A DNA stretch of 35,046 nt from Comamonadaceae bacterium. Lineage in GTDB: Bacteria; Pseudomonadota; Gammaproteobacteria; Burkholderiales; Burkholderiaceae_C. The translations under genes and the position numbers were made by a program. Within the stretch, counting starts at the first letter, position 1. Every line of letters begins with the position of its first letter. The DNA lies in NCBI GenBank assembly GCA_009996515.1, contig JAACZV010000031.1, positions 1 to 35,046 on the forward strand, given 5' to 3'. The notes under the pieces are model-generated. The model was given only the letters and a program-made list of their open reading frames with translations. It did no database searches and was not told the origin of the DNA. Shown here one piece after another: positions 7,644 through 15,175 of this stretch.

Positions 7644-8954
7644 TCAGTTCGGCGCCGCCGGGGCCGGCGACCTGAGCACGCCCTGGAACACCGCGGCGCT
7701 GCCGTCAACGCCGGCGGCCGCCGGCAGCCCGATGAGCTGGCGCAGCAGCGGGTAGACGTCCACGTTGTCGAAGCTCGGCAGCGCCCGGCCGACGGCGAAG
7801 GCGGGGCCGTTCGCGATGAACAGCGCGTTCATCTCCGGCGCCATGTTGTCGTAGCCATGGTTGCCGCCGCTGAAGGCCTGGCGCGGCGCCGTGGCCTGGA
7901 TCAGCCAGCCGGGCTGGGCCAGGCAAAGAATGGGCTGGATGCGCGGATTCGTGCCGTAGCGCAGGCGCGCCGGGATGTCGGCCTTGCGCCAGCACTGCAT
8001 ATGCTCATGCGGCGCGAGCAGCGCCCGCTCCACGGCCTCGGCGGCGCCGGGCCGCGGCGCCAGGCTGGCGAACGTGCCCGCCTCGACCAGGTGGTAGCGC
8101 TCGGGATCGAGCAGCCCGTCCAGCGCGATGACGCGCTCGCTGCTGGTGGCGGCCATGCCGTGGTCCGAGACGACGAGCAGATTCGCCGGCTGGCCCAGCG
8201 CCTTCAGGCCGGACTCCAGCGCCGCGATGGCGCGGTCCACCTCGGCCACCGCCTGCAGGGTCTGGGCACTGTCGGGGCCGTGGTGATGGCCAGCGGTGTC
8301 GACCTTGTCGAAATACAGCGTCACGAAACGGGGGCGAATCGCCTCGGGCCGGCGCAGCCAGTCCAGCACCATGTTGACCCGCTGCGTGTCGTTCACGGCC
8401 TGGTGATAGGGCACCCAGTCCGAGGGGCGCGTGCCGAGCACGGCCTCCCGCCCCGCCTCGGCCGGCGTCGCGCCGATCGCGACATTGGAGCCCGGCCAGA
8501 ACATCGCGGCCGTGCGGATGCCGGCGCGCTCGGCGTCCACCCACACCGGCGCCGCGGCGTTCCACCACCAGGGGTCGTCCGTCGCCAGCGTGAAGGGCGC
8601 CTTGCGCTCGGCCACCTCCATGCGGTTGGCGACGATGCCATGGCGGTCCGGGCGCAGGCCGGTCACCAGCGTCCAGTGGTTGGGGAAGGTCTTGGACGGA
8701 AACGACGGATGCATGACCGCCGTGACGCCACCGGCCGCCAGCCGCGCCAGCGTGGGGCTGGCACCGCGCTGCAGGTAGTCGGCACGGAAGCCGTCGATGG
8801 ACAGCAGGATGGTGACCGGCTGGCGTTCTGCAGCCGCGGGCTGAGCGGGCGCGGACGCGGCGCAGCCCGCCAGCGCGAGGGCGGCCGCGGCCAGCAGGCC
8901 GGCCAGCGTGGCGACGGCTCTTGCGCTCAGCGCGCGGGAGTCGGGGCGGGCCAT
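7644..8954 (-). CDS. Secreted lipoprotein phosphodiesterase / nucleotide pyrophosphatase (NPP family)
   Basis: An alkaline-phosphatase-superfamily hydrolase of 436 residues. The N-terminus is a lipoprotein signal, with the lipobox LAGC placing the lipidated Cys at 31, so it should be anchored outside the cytoplasm. The metal-binding and catalytic motifs of type I phosphodiesterases are present: LSIDGFRADY with Asp54, PSFPSKTFPNHWTLVTG with nucleophile Thr89, and DHGM further on. Family members cleave phosphodiester or pyrophosphate bonds in nucleotides, or phosphocholine esters in lipids; the substrate cannot be read from sequence. It is the last gene of the SURF1-SCO-ctaAB-sco1 run, starting 8 bases after the sco1 stop, so it is probably co-transcribed, although no link to oxidase assembly is known to me. 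Confidence 0.88.
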   Translation of the reverse strand: MARPDSRALSARAVATLAGLLAAAALALAGCAASAPAQPAAAERQPVTILLSIDGFRADYLQRGASPTLARLAAGGVTAVMHPSFPSKTFPNHWTLVTGLRPDRHGIVANRMEVAERKAPFTLATDDPWWWNAAAPVWVDAERAGIRTAAMFWPGSNVAIGATPAEAGREAVLGTRPSDWVPYHQAVNDTQRVNMVLDWLRRPEAIRPRFVTLYFDKVDTAGHHHGPDSAQTLQAVAEVDRAIAALESGLKALGQPANLLVVSDHGMAATSSERVIALDGLLDPERYHLVEAGTFASLAPRPGAAEAVERALLAPHEHMQCWRKADIPARLRYGTNPRIQPILCLAQPGWLIQATAPRQAFSGGNHGYDNMAPEMNALFIANGPAFAVGRALPSFDNVDVYPLLRQLIGLPAAAGVDGSAAVFQGVLRSPAPAAPN

Positions 8955-8962
8955 GGACGCGC

Positions 8963-9565
8963 TCAGCCCTTCTTCTCGGCCAGCAGCAGCTTGATGTCGT
9001 CCGCCAGCGCCTGGGCGCCCGAGCCGTAGCGGGCGTAGACGCGCACCCGGCCCTCGGTATCGAAGATGAAGCTGGCGGCGGTGTGATCCATGGTGTAGGT
9101 CTCGGGCGTCTTGCCCGGCACCTTGGCGTAGAAGACCTTGAACTCCTTGGCGGCGGCCTGGGTCTGCTCGGCGCTGCCGCGCAGCGCGACGAAGCTGGGG
9201 TCGAAGCTGGCCATGTAGGCCTTCAGCAGCTGGGCGGTGTCGCGCTCGGGGTCGATGGTCACGAAGATGCCCTGCACCTTGTCACCGTCGGCGCCCAGCG
9301 AGCGCTTGACCTCGGCCACCTCGGCCATGGTCGTGGGGCAGACGTCCGGGCATTGCGTGTAGCCGAAGAACACCACCAGCACCTTGCCCTTGAAGTCGGC
9401 CAGCGAGCGAGCGCGGCCGTCCTGGTCGCTGAGGTTGAGCTGCCGGGCGTACTCGGCGCCCGTCAGCTCGATGCCCTTGAAGGCCGGCTTGTCGGGGCCG
9501 GACTTCTGGCAGCCGGCGAGGGTCAGCGCGGCCAGCGCGGCGAGGGCGAAGCGTCGGGTGTTCAT
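8963..9565 (-). CDS. sco1: SCO1/SenC copper chaperone for cytochrome oxidase
   Basis: A thioredoxin-fold copper metallochaperone of 200 residues that delivers copper to the CuA centre of oxidase subunit II. A lipoprotein signal ends in LAGC with Cys19. The copper-binding motif CPDVC (Cys72, Cys76) and the partner His161 in the MDHTA segment are all present, so it should be functional. The protein should act at the periplasmic face of the membrane. Its ATG overlaps the ctaB stop by 4 bases (ATGA), giving coupled translation within the ctaA-ctaB-sco1 group. A second, shorter SCO-like gene lies upstream in the same run (11575-12294); this one is the canonical copy. Confidence 0.95.
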   Translation of the reverse strand: MNTRRFALAALAALTLAGCQKSGPDKPAFKGIELTGAEYARQLNLSDQDGRARSLADFKGKVLVVFFGYTQCPDVCPTTMAEVAEVKRSLGADGDKVQGIFVTIDPERDTAQLLKAYMASFDPSFVALRGSAEQTQAAAKEFKVFYAKVPGKTPETYTMDHTAASFIFDTEGRVRVYARYGSGAQALADDIKLLLAEKKG

Positions 9566-10467
9566 GCGATGTAGTGGTCGATCAGGAGGGCCGCGAACAG
9601 CAGCGACAGATGCCAGATGGAGAACCAGAAGGTGCGCCGCGCCAGCATCTCCGAGTAGGCGCGCCAGAGCCGGAAGGCATAGCCGCAGAAGCCCAGGCCC
9701 AGGATCAGGGCGCTGGCGAGGTAGAACCAGCCACTCATGCCGGTCAGGAAGGGCAGCAGCGTGGCCGCGAACAGCACCCAGGTGTAGAGCAGGATTTGCA
9801 GCCGCGTGTAGTCGTTGCCATGGGTCACGGGCAGCATGGGCAGGCCGGCCCGGGCGTAGTCCTCGGCGCGGTACAGCGCCAGCGCCCAGAAGTGTGGCGG
9901 CGTCCACAGGAAGATGATGAGGCACAGCAGCCAGGGCTCGGGGCCCAGCTCGCCGCGCAGCGCCGCCCAGCCCAGCACCGGCGGCATCGCGCCGGAGGCG
10001 CCGCCGATGACGATGTTCTGCGGCGTCATGGGCTTGAGGATGACGGTGTAGATGACGGCATAGCCGACGAAGGTGGCGAAGGTCAGCCACATCGTCAGCA
10101 CGTTGACGTAGACGCCCAGGATGGCCATGCCGATGCCGCACAGCAGCGCCGAGAAGGCCAGCGTCTGCGGGCGGCTCAGCTCGCCCTTGGCGGTGGCGCG
10201 CCAGGCGGTGCGCTTCATGCGCGCGTCGATGCCGTCCTCGATGAGGCAGTTGAAGGCCGCGGCCGCGCCGGCCACCAGCCAGATGCCGGCGATGGCCGCG
10301 AGCATGGTCAGGGCCTGCTGCAGATCGGGCAGGCCGGGCACGGCCAGCGCCATGCCGATGGCGGCGCAGAAGACGATGAGCTGGACGACGCGTGGCTTGG
10401 TCAGCTGGTAGAACTGCTGCCAGCGCGGGCTGTGCACGAGGGCACTGGCGGTGGACGTGGAGGCCAT
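9562..10467 (-). CDS. ctaB: Protoheme IX farnesyltransferase (heme O synthase)
   Basis: A polytopic UbiA-family prenyltransferase of 301 residues that attaches a farnesyl chain to heme B to make heme O, the first step of heme A synthesis for the aa3-type oxidase. The first Asp-rich motif is at about residues 74-84 ([15 protein letters not shown]). The typical [16 protein letters not shown] loop follows, along with hydrophobic segments consistent with about nine membrane helices. The start is the ATG at 10467, two bases after the ctaA stop; a longer upstream open stretch in this frame only overlaps ctaA and is not needed. The stop overlaps sco1. The order ctaA-ctaB places the two heme-tailoring enzymes side by side. 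Confidence 0.95.
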   Translation of the reverse strand: MASTSTASALVHSPRWQQFYQLTKPRVVQLIVFCAAIGMALAVPGLPDLQQALTMLAAIAGIWLVAGAAAAFNCLIEDGIDARMKRTAWRATAKGELSRPQTLAFSALLCGIGMAILGVYVNVLTMWLTFATFVGYAVIYTVILKPMTPQNIVIGGASGAMPPVLGWAALRGELGPEPWLLCLIIFLWTPPHFWALALYRAEDYARAGLPMLPVTHGNDYTRLQILLYTWVLFAATLLPFLTGMSGWFYLASALILGLGFCGYAFRLWRAYSEMLARRTFWFSIWHLSLLFAALLIDHYIA

Positions 10468-10469
10468 GG

Positions 10470-11567
10470 TTAGGGGTGAGCGCGCTGCAGGCGCGCGAGC
10501 AAGGTGGTGAGCAGGCCCAGCAGCACGGCGGCGCCGGCGGTGTGGGCCAGCGCGGCGATGATGGGCCAGTCGAGGACGACGTTGGACAGGCCGGACGCCA
10601 GCTGCCAGCCGGCGGCGGCCAGCAAGGCCTTGGCCCATCCCGGCGCCGGCGCGCGCAGCGCCCAGGCCAGCGCGATGACGGCGGCGAAGACGACCAGCGC
10701 GCCGAGGCGGTGGGCCATGTGGATGGCGGCCAGGGCCTCGAAGCCCAGGTAGCCGCCGTCGGCACGCTGGCCCAGCTCGCGCCAGAGCTGGAAGCCCTGC
10801 GCAAAGTCCAGGTGCGGCCACCATTGGCCGCCGTGGCAGGTGGGGAACTCGTCGCAGGCCAGCACGGCGTAGTTGGTGCTGACCCAGCCGCCCAGCGCCA
10901 CCTGCAGCAGCGTCAGCACGAGGACGGCGGCAACGGCGAGGCGCAGCGCGGGCCGGACCGCGAGGGGCTGCGGCCGGTAGGCCTCATGCTGCCAGGCCAG
11001 CAGCATCAGCAGGCCCAGGCCGAACAGCAGGTGCAGCGTGACGATGGCCGGGAACAGCTTCATCGTGACGGTCAGCGCGCCGAAGGCGCCCTGCACGCAG
11101 ACCCAGGCCAGCGTCAGCGTGGGCAGCCAGGGCGAAGGCGCGGGTTCATGGCGGGCGCGGGCCGAACGCGCCAGCTTCCAGCTCAGCACCGCCATGACGA
11201 GGATGAGCAGGCCCACGCCGCTGGCCAGGTAGCGGTGCAGCATCTCTATCCAGGCCTTGCCATGGGTGACCGGGCCCGTGGGCATGGCCGCCTGCGCCGC
11301 CGCGATGTGGTGGTGCGCGCCCAGCGGGCTGGCGGCGCTGTAGCAGCCCGGCCAGTCGGGGCAGCCCAGGCCCGAGTCGGTCAGCCGCGTCAAGGCGCCG
11401 AAGACGATGAGGTCGAAGGTCAGGAACAGCGTCAGCAGCGTCAGCGCACGCAGGCGGCCGGCCGGCGTGCCGGTGCGCGAGCGCTGGCGCCACCACAGCA
11501 GCGGGCCGATGGCGACGGCGCCGCCGATGGCGGCGACCTGGCCCAGGGGGAGCAGCAGATCGTTCAT
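10470..11567 (-). CDS. ctaA: Heme A synthase (COX15/CtaA)
   Basis: An integral membrane enzyme of 365 residues that oxidises the C8 methyl of heme O to make heme A. About eight hydrophobic segments are visible. Family hallmarks include [21 protein letters not shown] near residues 57-77 (read here as [12 protein letters not shown] then CPDWPGC), His-containing helices such as [10 protein letters not shown], and [14 protein letters not shown] in the second half, where the heme-binding His pairs lie. Two Cys pairs occur, one in CPDWPGC and one in ACDEFPTC, matching the disulfide loops known in this family. It starts 7 bases after the stop of the SCO-like gene and ends 2 bases before ctaB, so it is in one transcript with them. 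Confidence 0.95.
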   Translation of the reverse strand: MNDLLLPLGQVAAIGGAVAIGPLLWWRQRSRTGTPAGRLRALTLLTLFLTFDLIVFGALTRLTDSGLGCPDWPGCYSAASPLGAHHHIAAAQAAMPTGPVTHGKAWIEMLHRYLASGVGLLILVMAVLSWKLARSARARHEPAPSPWLPTLTLAWVCVQGAFGALTVTMKLFPAIVTLHLLFGLGLLMLLAWQHEAYRPQPLAVRPALRLAVAAVLVLTLLQVALGGWVSTNYAVLACDEFPTCHGGQWWPHLDFAQGFQLWRELGQRADGGYLGFEALAAIHMAHRLGALVVFAAVIALAWALRAPAPGWAKALLAAAGWQLASGLSNVVLDWPIIAALAHTAGAAVLLGLLTTLLARLQRAHP

Positions 11568-11574
11568 CGTGACC

Positions 11575-12294
11575 TCAACGCCCCGGCTTGTCCCAGCCGG
11601 CGCTGGCCTTGAGCAACTTGTCGAGGTCGGCCTTGAGCTTCTTGGGGTCGGGGTCGGCCGGCGCACGCAGCATCCAGCGACCCAGGGGGTCGATGACGTA
11701 GAAATGGTCCTCGAGCGCCTTGCCCGGCGCCGGCTTGAGCCAGGCCGCCAGGCGGTCCTGGGGCACGTGCAGCACATTGACCTCCACGCCCTTCTGGCCC
11801 ACCGCCGCCAGCAGCTGCTCGCGCGGCCGGCCGTCATCGGGGATCAGCCAGAGCTTGTCGACCCGGGCGCGTTCCTTGCCGAGCATCTCGCGCAGCTGGC
11901 GCTGCACATAGAGCTGGCGCTCGCAGGCCGGGCCGCAGTCGGCAGGCTGCACGACGGCCAGCAGCCACTGGCCGCGCAGCGACTCGGCCGGCACGGCGCG
12001 GCCCTGCAGGTCGGTCAGCGGCAGCTCGGCCGGCATCTCGACGGTGGGGGTGATCAGCTCGCCATAGGCCGAGCCGCGGGGCTTGACGACGTAGAAGGTG
12101 AAATAGGACGCCACGACCGGCGCCGCACAGATGGCCAGCACCATCAGCATCTTCCAGCGGCCGGCGCGCTGCTGCGGGCTGCTCGCGACGGCGCTCGGGT
12201 CGGGCAGGCTGTGCACCGCGAAGCTCAGCGGCGTCGTCGGCTCACGAGGGCTGCTGGCGGCGGAGCCGGGGGCGGATGAGTTGGAACCAGACAT
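11575..12294 (-). CDS. SCO-like thioredoxin-fold membrane protein of the oxidase cluster
   Basis: A 239-residue protein with one N-terminal membrane helix (about residues 49-69, WKMLMVLAICAAPVVASYF) and a periplasmic domain. That domain carries a CxxxC pair (Cys120 and Cys124, CGPAC) in the position of the SCO copper motif. It therefore looks like a divergent SCO relative, but I see no clear counterpart of the SCO copper His, and the function is unproven. Two starts are possible: ATG at 12294, which overlaps the end of SURF1 by 53 bases, or GTG at 12216 (Val27), which removes the overlap and gives 213 residues. The first 26 residues are Ser/Pro/Ala-rich and unconvincing, so the shorter form deserves weight. 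It sits between SURF1 and ctaA, as in related Burkholderiales. Confidence 0.8.
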   Translation of the reverse strand: MSGSNSSAPGSAASSPREPTTPLSFAVHSLPDPSAVASSPQQRAGRWKMLMVLAICAAPVVASYFTFYVVKPRGSAYGELITPTVEMPAELPLTDLQGRAVPAESLRGQWLLAVVQPADCGPACERQLYVQRQLREMLGKERARVDKLWLIPDDGRPREQLLAAVGQKGVEVNVLHVPQDRLAAWLKPAPGKALEDHFYVIDPLGRWMLRAPADPDPKKLKADLDKLLKASAGWDKPGR

Positions 12295-12949
12295 AGAGGC
12301 AGAGGATCAGCGCGCAGAGCGCGAACCATTGGAAGGCATAGCCGTAGTGTTTGTGCAGGCCCAGATCCGGCGCCGGCCAGTGGCGCAGCAGGCCGTCGTC
12401 TGCGGAGGCCTGCGTCTGCACGACCGTGAGCGGCAGCAGCTTGAGCCCGGACTCGGCGGCCAGGGCCGCCGCATCGAGATTTTGCCGGATCGCACCGGAT
12501 GCCCCCCCGCCCAGCTCATAAAGCCGCGACGGCGAGGCGGCCAGCCGGCCGATCACCTCCACCTCGCCGGCCGGCGTGACCAGCCGCGGCAGGCGGCTGC
12601 GGTCCGACGGGTCGCGCGGCGCCCAGCCGCGCTGCACCAGGATGGCGTCGCCGCGCCCCGCCAGCAGCAGCGGCGTGACGACGTAGAAGCCGGCGCGACC
12701 GTCCATGGGGCGGTTGTCCAGCCAGATGCTGCGCTCGGCCAGCCAGTGCCCGCGCAGCGCGACGCGCCGGTGCAGCTGATCGCCGCCCAGCTCCGCATTG
12801 GTCAGCGGCGGCCGCGTGGCCTCGGCATCGAGGGCGGCCTGGAGGGCCAGCTTCTGCTGTGCACGGTCCAGTTGCCACAGGCCCAAACCCGCGGTCAGCG
12901 CCGCACCCAGCAGCGCGGCGGCCAGCAGCAACGCGCGCCGCAGGTTCAC
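12242..12949 (-). CDS. SURF1 family cytochrome oxidase assembly protein
   Basis: A 235-residue protein with two membrane helices, one at each end (about residues 5-24 and 208-227), and a periplasmic domain between them, the standard SURF1 topology. SURF1 helps insert heme A into oxidase subunit I. Conserved signs are GLWQLDRAQQK after the first helix, the NRPMDGRAGFYVVTPL segment, VQRGWAPRD, and HKHYGYAFQWFALC at the second helix. The start codon is GTG at 12949. Only 30 bases separate it from the oppositely oriented DUF2909 gene. It is the first gene of the minus-strand assembly run SURF1 - SCO-like - ctaA - ctaB - sco1. Confidence 0.93.
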   Translation of the reverse strand: MNLRRALLLAAALLGAALTAGLGLWQLDRAQQKLALQAALDAEATRPPLTNAELGGDQLHRRVALRGHWLAERSIWLDNRPMDGRAGFYVVTPLLLAGRGDAILVQRGWAPRDPSDRSRLPRLVTPAGEVEVIGRLAASPSRLYELGGGASGAIRQNLDAAALAAESGLKLLPLTVVQTQASADDGLLRHWPAPDLGLHKHYGYAFQWFALCALILCLYVWFQLIRPRLRRQQPS

Positions 12950-12965
12950 GTCGGCACCCCGCGCG

Positions 12966-12971
12966 GATAAT
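12966..12971 (+). promoter_or_regulatory. Possible -10 box for the DUF2909 gene
   Basis: GATAAT, within GGATAATCC, ends 9 bases before the ATG at 12980. A weak -35 (TTCACG, 12945-12950) lies 15 bases upstream, inside the start of SURF1. No Shine-Dalgarno is visible. If real, the transcript would be essentially leaderless. Confidence 0.35.
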
Positions 12972-12979
12972 CCGGCGCC

Positions 12980-13201
12980 ATGAAATTCGTGTTCCTGCTG
13001 GCCTTCATCGGCATCCTCGGCGCGCTGGCGGCGGCCGGCGTCTTCATGCTGCGCAAGGGCCGCGGCGACGCCAGGCGCAGCCCCAACATGGCCCGTGCGC
13101 TGGCGCTGCGGGTGGCGCTGTCGGTGGCGCTGTTCCTCATCATCCTGCTGGGCTGGAAGCTGGGCTGGATACAGCCGACGGGGCTGCCGGTGCGTTCATG
13201 A
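12980..13201 (+). CDS. Twin-transmembrane DUF2909 small protein
   Basis: A 73-residue protein with two hydrophobic helices (about 3-24 and 42-63) separated by a basic loop (RKGRGDARRSPN) and a short tail. This matches the DUF2909 small membrane proteins found beside cytochrome oxidase genes in beta- and gammaproteobacteria. The function is unknown; the setting suggests a role in oxidase assembly or stability, which is inference. It is the only plus-strand gene inside the oxidase region, starting 30 bases from SURF1 and meeting ctaE tail to tail across a shared terminator. Confidence 0.82.
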   Translation: MKFVFLLAFIGILGALAAAGVFMLRKGRGDARRSPNMARALALRVALSVALFLIILLGWKLGWIQPTGLPVRS

Positions 13202-13224
13202 AGGCCCGGGGCTGAAGTAAAAAA

Positions 13225-13250
13225 GCGCCGCGGCTGCGGCGCTTTGTTTT
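13225..13250. terminator. Bidirectional terminator between DUF2909 and ctaE
   Basis: Stem GCGCCGC / GCGGCGC (13225-13231, 13236-13242) with a 4-base loop. A T-rich run follows on the plus strand (TTTGTTTT), and six A residues precede it (13219-13224), which give a U-run on the minus strand. It therefore can end both convergent genes. Confidence 0.88.
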
Positions 13251-13264
13251 GGCGGCGGATCGTC

Positions 13265-14149
13265 TTACATCCAGTAGACGACAACGTACAGGCCCAGCCA
13301 GACGACGTCGACGAAGTGCCAGTACCAGGCCGCGCCTTCGAAGCCGAAGTGGCGGTCCGCGGTGAAGTGGCCCTTGTGCAGGCGCAGCGTGATGAACAGC
13401 AGCATCAGCATGCCCACGCAGACGTGGAAGCCGTGGAAGCCGGTCAGCATGAAGAAGGTGGAGCCGAAGATGCCGGAGCTGAGCTTGAGGTTCAGGTCCT
13501 TGTAGGCATGGGCGTACTCGAAGCCCTGCACGAACAGGAAGGTCAGGCCCAGCAGCACGGTGACCCACATGAAGCCGATGGTGCGGGCGCGGTTGCCGGC
13601 GATCAGCGCATGGTGGGCGATGGTCAGCGTCACGCCCGAGGTCAGCAGCAGCGCGGTGTTCAGCGTCGGCAGCGGCCAGGGGCCGATGGTGCTGAAGGCC
13701 TCGACGGTGCCGGCCGGCGATGCGGTGAAGCCGGGGGCCGTGCTGGGCCAGATGGCCTTGAAGTCGGGCCACAGCAGCGAGTTCTCCAGGCCGCCCAGCG
13801 AGGGCACCGAGAACACGCGCGCCCAGTACAGCGCACCGAAGAAGGCGGCGAAGAACATCACCTCCGAGAAGATGAACCAGCCCATGCTCCAGCGGAAGGA
13901 GACGTCGATGCGGTCGCTGTAGAGACCGCCCTCGCTCTCGCCGATGGCATCGCCGAACCACTGCTTCAGCACCAGGGCCCACAGCGCCAGGCCGCCGAAC
14001 AGCGAGTACATGCCCCAGCCGTGGCCGTTGATCCACTGACTGGCACCGAGGATGACGAAGAACAGGCCGATGGCGGCCATCACCGGGTGCCGCGAGGGCG
14101 CCGGGACGTAGTAGTACGGGGTCTTGCCCGGGGTTGTCGCTGCCGACAT
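13265..14149 (-). CDS. ctaE: Cytochrome c oxidase subunit III
   Basis: A 294-residue membrane subunit with seven predicted helices, the usual layout of bacterial aa3 oxidases; subunit III stabilises the proton-pumping core. Family signatures include YYVPAPSRHPVMAA at the N-terminus, FRWSMGWFIFSEVMFFAAFF with the conserved Glu, FEYAHAY, TGFHGFHVCVG, and the final AAWYWHFVDVVWLGLY. A strong Shine-Dalgarno (AGGAGA on the minus strand) stands just before the ATG at 14149. It is the last gene of the ctaC-ctaD-small-ctaG-DUF2970-ctaE run and ends at the bidirectional terminator. Confidence 0.97.
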   Translation of the reverse strand: MSAATTPGKTPYYYVPAPSRHPVMAAIGLFFVILGASQWINGHGWGMYSLFGGLALWALVLKQWFGDAIGESEGGLYSDRIDVSFRWSMGWFIFSEVMFFAAFFGALYWARVFSVPSLGGLENSLLWPDFKAIWPSTAPGFTASPAGTVEAFSTIGPWPLPTLNTALLLTSGVTLTIAHHALIAGNRARTIGFMWVTVLLGLTFLFVQGFEYAHAYKDLNLKLSSGIFGSTFFMLTGFHGFHVCVGMLMLLFITLRLHKGHFTADRHFGFEGAAWYWHFVDVVWLGLYVVVYWM

Positions 14150-14196
14150 GTCGTTCTCCTAGTTCTCGCTCGTTCTGAATCTTGTCGCGGCCGGCC

Positions 14197-14436
14197 TCAG
14201 CCCGCCACACCACTGCCGATGACCCAGCGGATCAGCAGCACCAGCATCAATACCAACAGCGCGGCGCCGATCAGGCCCGCGATGATGACGTGCAGCGGGT
14301 TGAGCTTGGCCATGTCACTCTCACGGTCCTTGCCCCGACGCACGCCGAAGAAGCCCCAGGCCACGGCCGAGATCGTCTGCAGCAGCGATCCCTTGCGGCT
14401 CACGACCTCCTTGACGTCCTTGCCCGCCTGGCTCAC
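14197..14436 (-). CDS. DUF2970 small membrane protein of the oxidase operon
   Basis: A 79-residue protein. A soluble amphipathic start leads into LLQTISAVAWGFFGVRRGKD, the hallmark segment of DUF2970, and one strong C-terminal membrane helix (about residues 53-74, HVIIAGLIGAALLVLMLVLL). The start is GTG at 14436, which shares a GTGA overlap with the ctaG stop; an upstream extension in this frame would only run into ctaG. DUF2970 genes regularly lie between ctaG and ctaE in these bacteria. The function is not known; a helper role in oxidase assembly is suggested by position only. Confidence 0.82.
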   Translation of the reverse strand: MSQAGKDVKEVVSRKGSLLQTISAVAWGFFGVRRGKDRESDMAKLNPLHVIIAGLIGAALLVLMLVLLIRWVIGSGVAG

Positions 14437-15047
14437 AGCGCCGCTCCCGTGCCCGGCACCGCCTTGGGTGCCTGGCCCAGCTTGACGCCACCCTTGCCCG
14501 CCACCTCGAAGAAGGTGTAGGACAGCGTGATGGTCTTCACATCCTTGGGCAGCTTGGGGTCGATGACGAAGACGACCGGCCACTGCTTGCTCTCGCCCGG
14601 CTTCAACGTGTACTCGTTGAAGCAGAAGCATTCCAGCTTGTTGAAGTGCGCACTGGCCTGCATGGGCGCATAGCTGGGGATGGCCTGCGCAGCCATGGTG
14701 CGGTCCTGCTTGTTGCGGAACTCGTACATGACCTGGCTGAGCTCGCCCGGGTGCACCGTCATGTGGCGCACCGCCGGCTTGAAGTCCCAGGGGCCGCGCG
14801 CATTGGTGTCGAACTCGACCGTGATCTCGCGGCTGTAGTCGATCTGGCCGTTGCCGGCCGCAACACCCTTCTGGGACAGCAGCGTCTGCCGCTCGGACAG
14901 CGACAGCACGTTGATGCCCAGCGCCGCGCAGATCGCCCTGTACAGCGGCACCAGCGCATAGCCGAAGCCGAACATCAGCGCCACGATGACCGCCAGCTTG
15001 GTCAGCAGCTGGCGGTTGTCACGGCGCAGGGCGGCGAGGAATTTCAT
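14433..15047 (-). CDS. ctaG: Cytochrome oxidase assembly protein CtaG (Cox11)
   Basis: A Cox11-type copper chaperone of 204 residues that supplies the CuB site of subunit I. A short N-terminal arm and one membrane helix (about residues 15-38) anchor a periplasmic immunoglobulin-like domain. The copper-binding ECFCFNEY motif places the key cysteines at 140 and 142, and the third conserved Cys is at 40 (YRAIC). All required residues are therefore present. It begins one base after the stop of the 38-residue gene and overlaps the DUF2970 gene by 4 bases, so the three are tightly coupled. Confidence 0.96.
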   Translation of the reverse strand: MKFLAALRRDNRQLLTKLAVIVALMFGFGYALVPLYRAICAALGINVLSLSERQTLLSQKGVAAGNGQIDYSREITVEFDTNARGPWDFKPAVRHMTVHPGELSQVMYEFRNKQDRTMAAQAIPSYAPMQASAHFNKLECFCFNEYTLKPGESKQWPVVFVIDPKLPKDVKTITLSYTFFEVAGKGGVKLGQAPKAVPGTGAAL

Positions 15048-15048
15048 C

Positions 15049-15165
15049 TCAGTGGCCGGCGAACAGCGTCATCTTGGCGATGAAGCCGAGGCCGAAGGCC
15101 AGCGCGATCGACAGCAGGATCAGGCCCAGCCGGCGGTTGGCCTTGCGTTGCTCGGGCGTCGCCAT
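15049..15165 (-). CDS. 38-residue cytochrome oxidase small assembly protein
   Basis: A very short gene, ATG at 15165 and TGA at 15049-15051, fitting exactly between ctaD (10 bases upstream) and ctaG (1 base downstream). The product has a basic start (MATPEQRKANRRLG) and a single membrane helix (about residues 13-31), ending in TLFAGH. The size, place and form match the small assembly protein often annotated between coxA and cox11 in Burkholderiales. Its precise role is unknown. It is short enough that automated gene finding can miss it. Confidence 0.75.
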   Translation of the reverse strand: MATPEQRKANRRLGLILLSIALAFGLGFIAKMTLFAGH

Positions 15166-15175
15166 GGGTCCGTCC

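Noticed and set aside
7611-9029. A 472-codon plus-strand frame opposite the phosphodiesterase gene
   Set aside because: It is antisense to a gene with a clear lipobox and catalytic motifs. The product is Arg/Gly/Gln-rich and unrecognisable.
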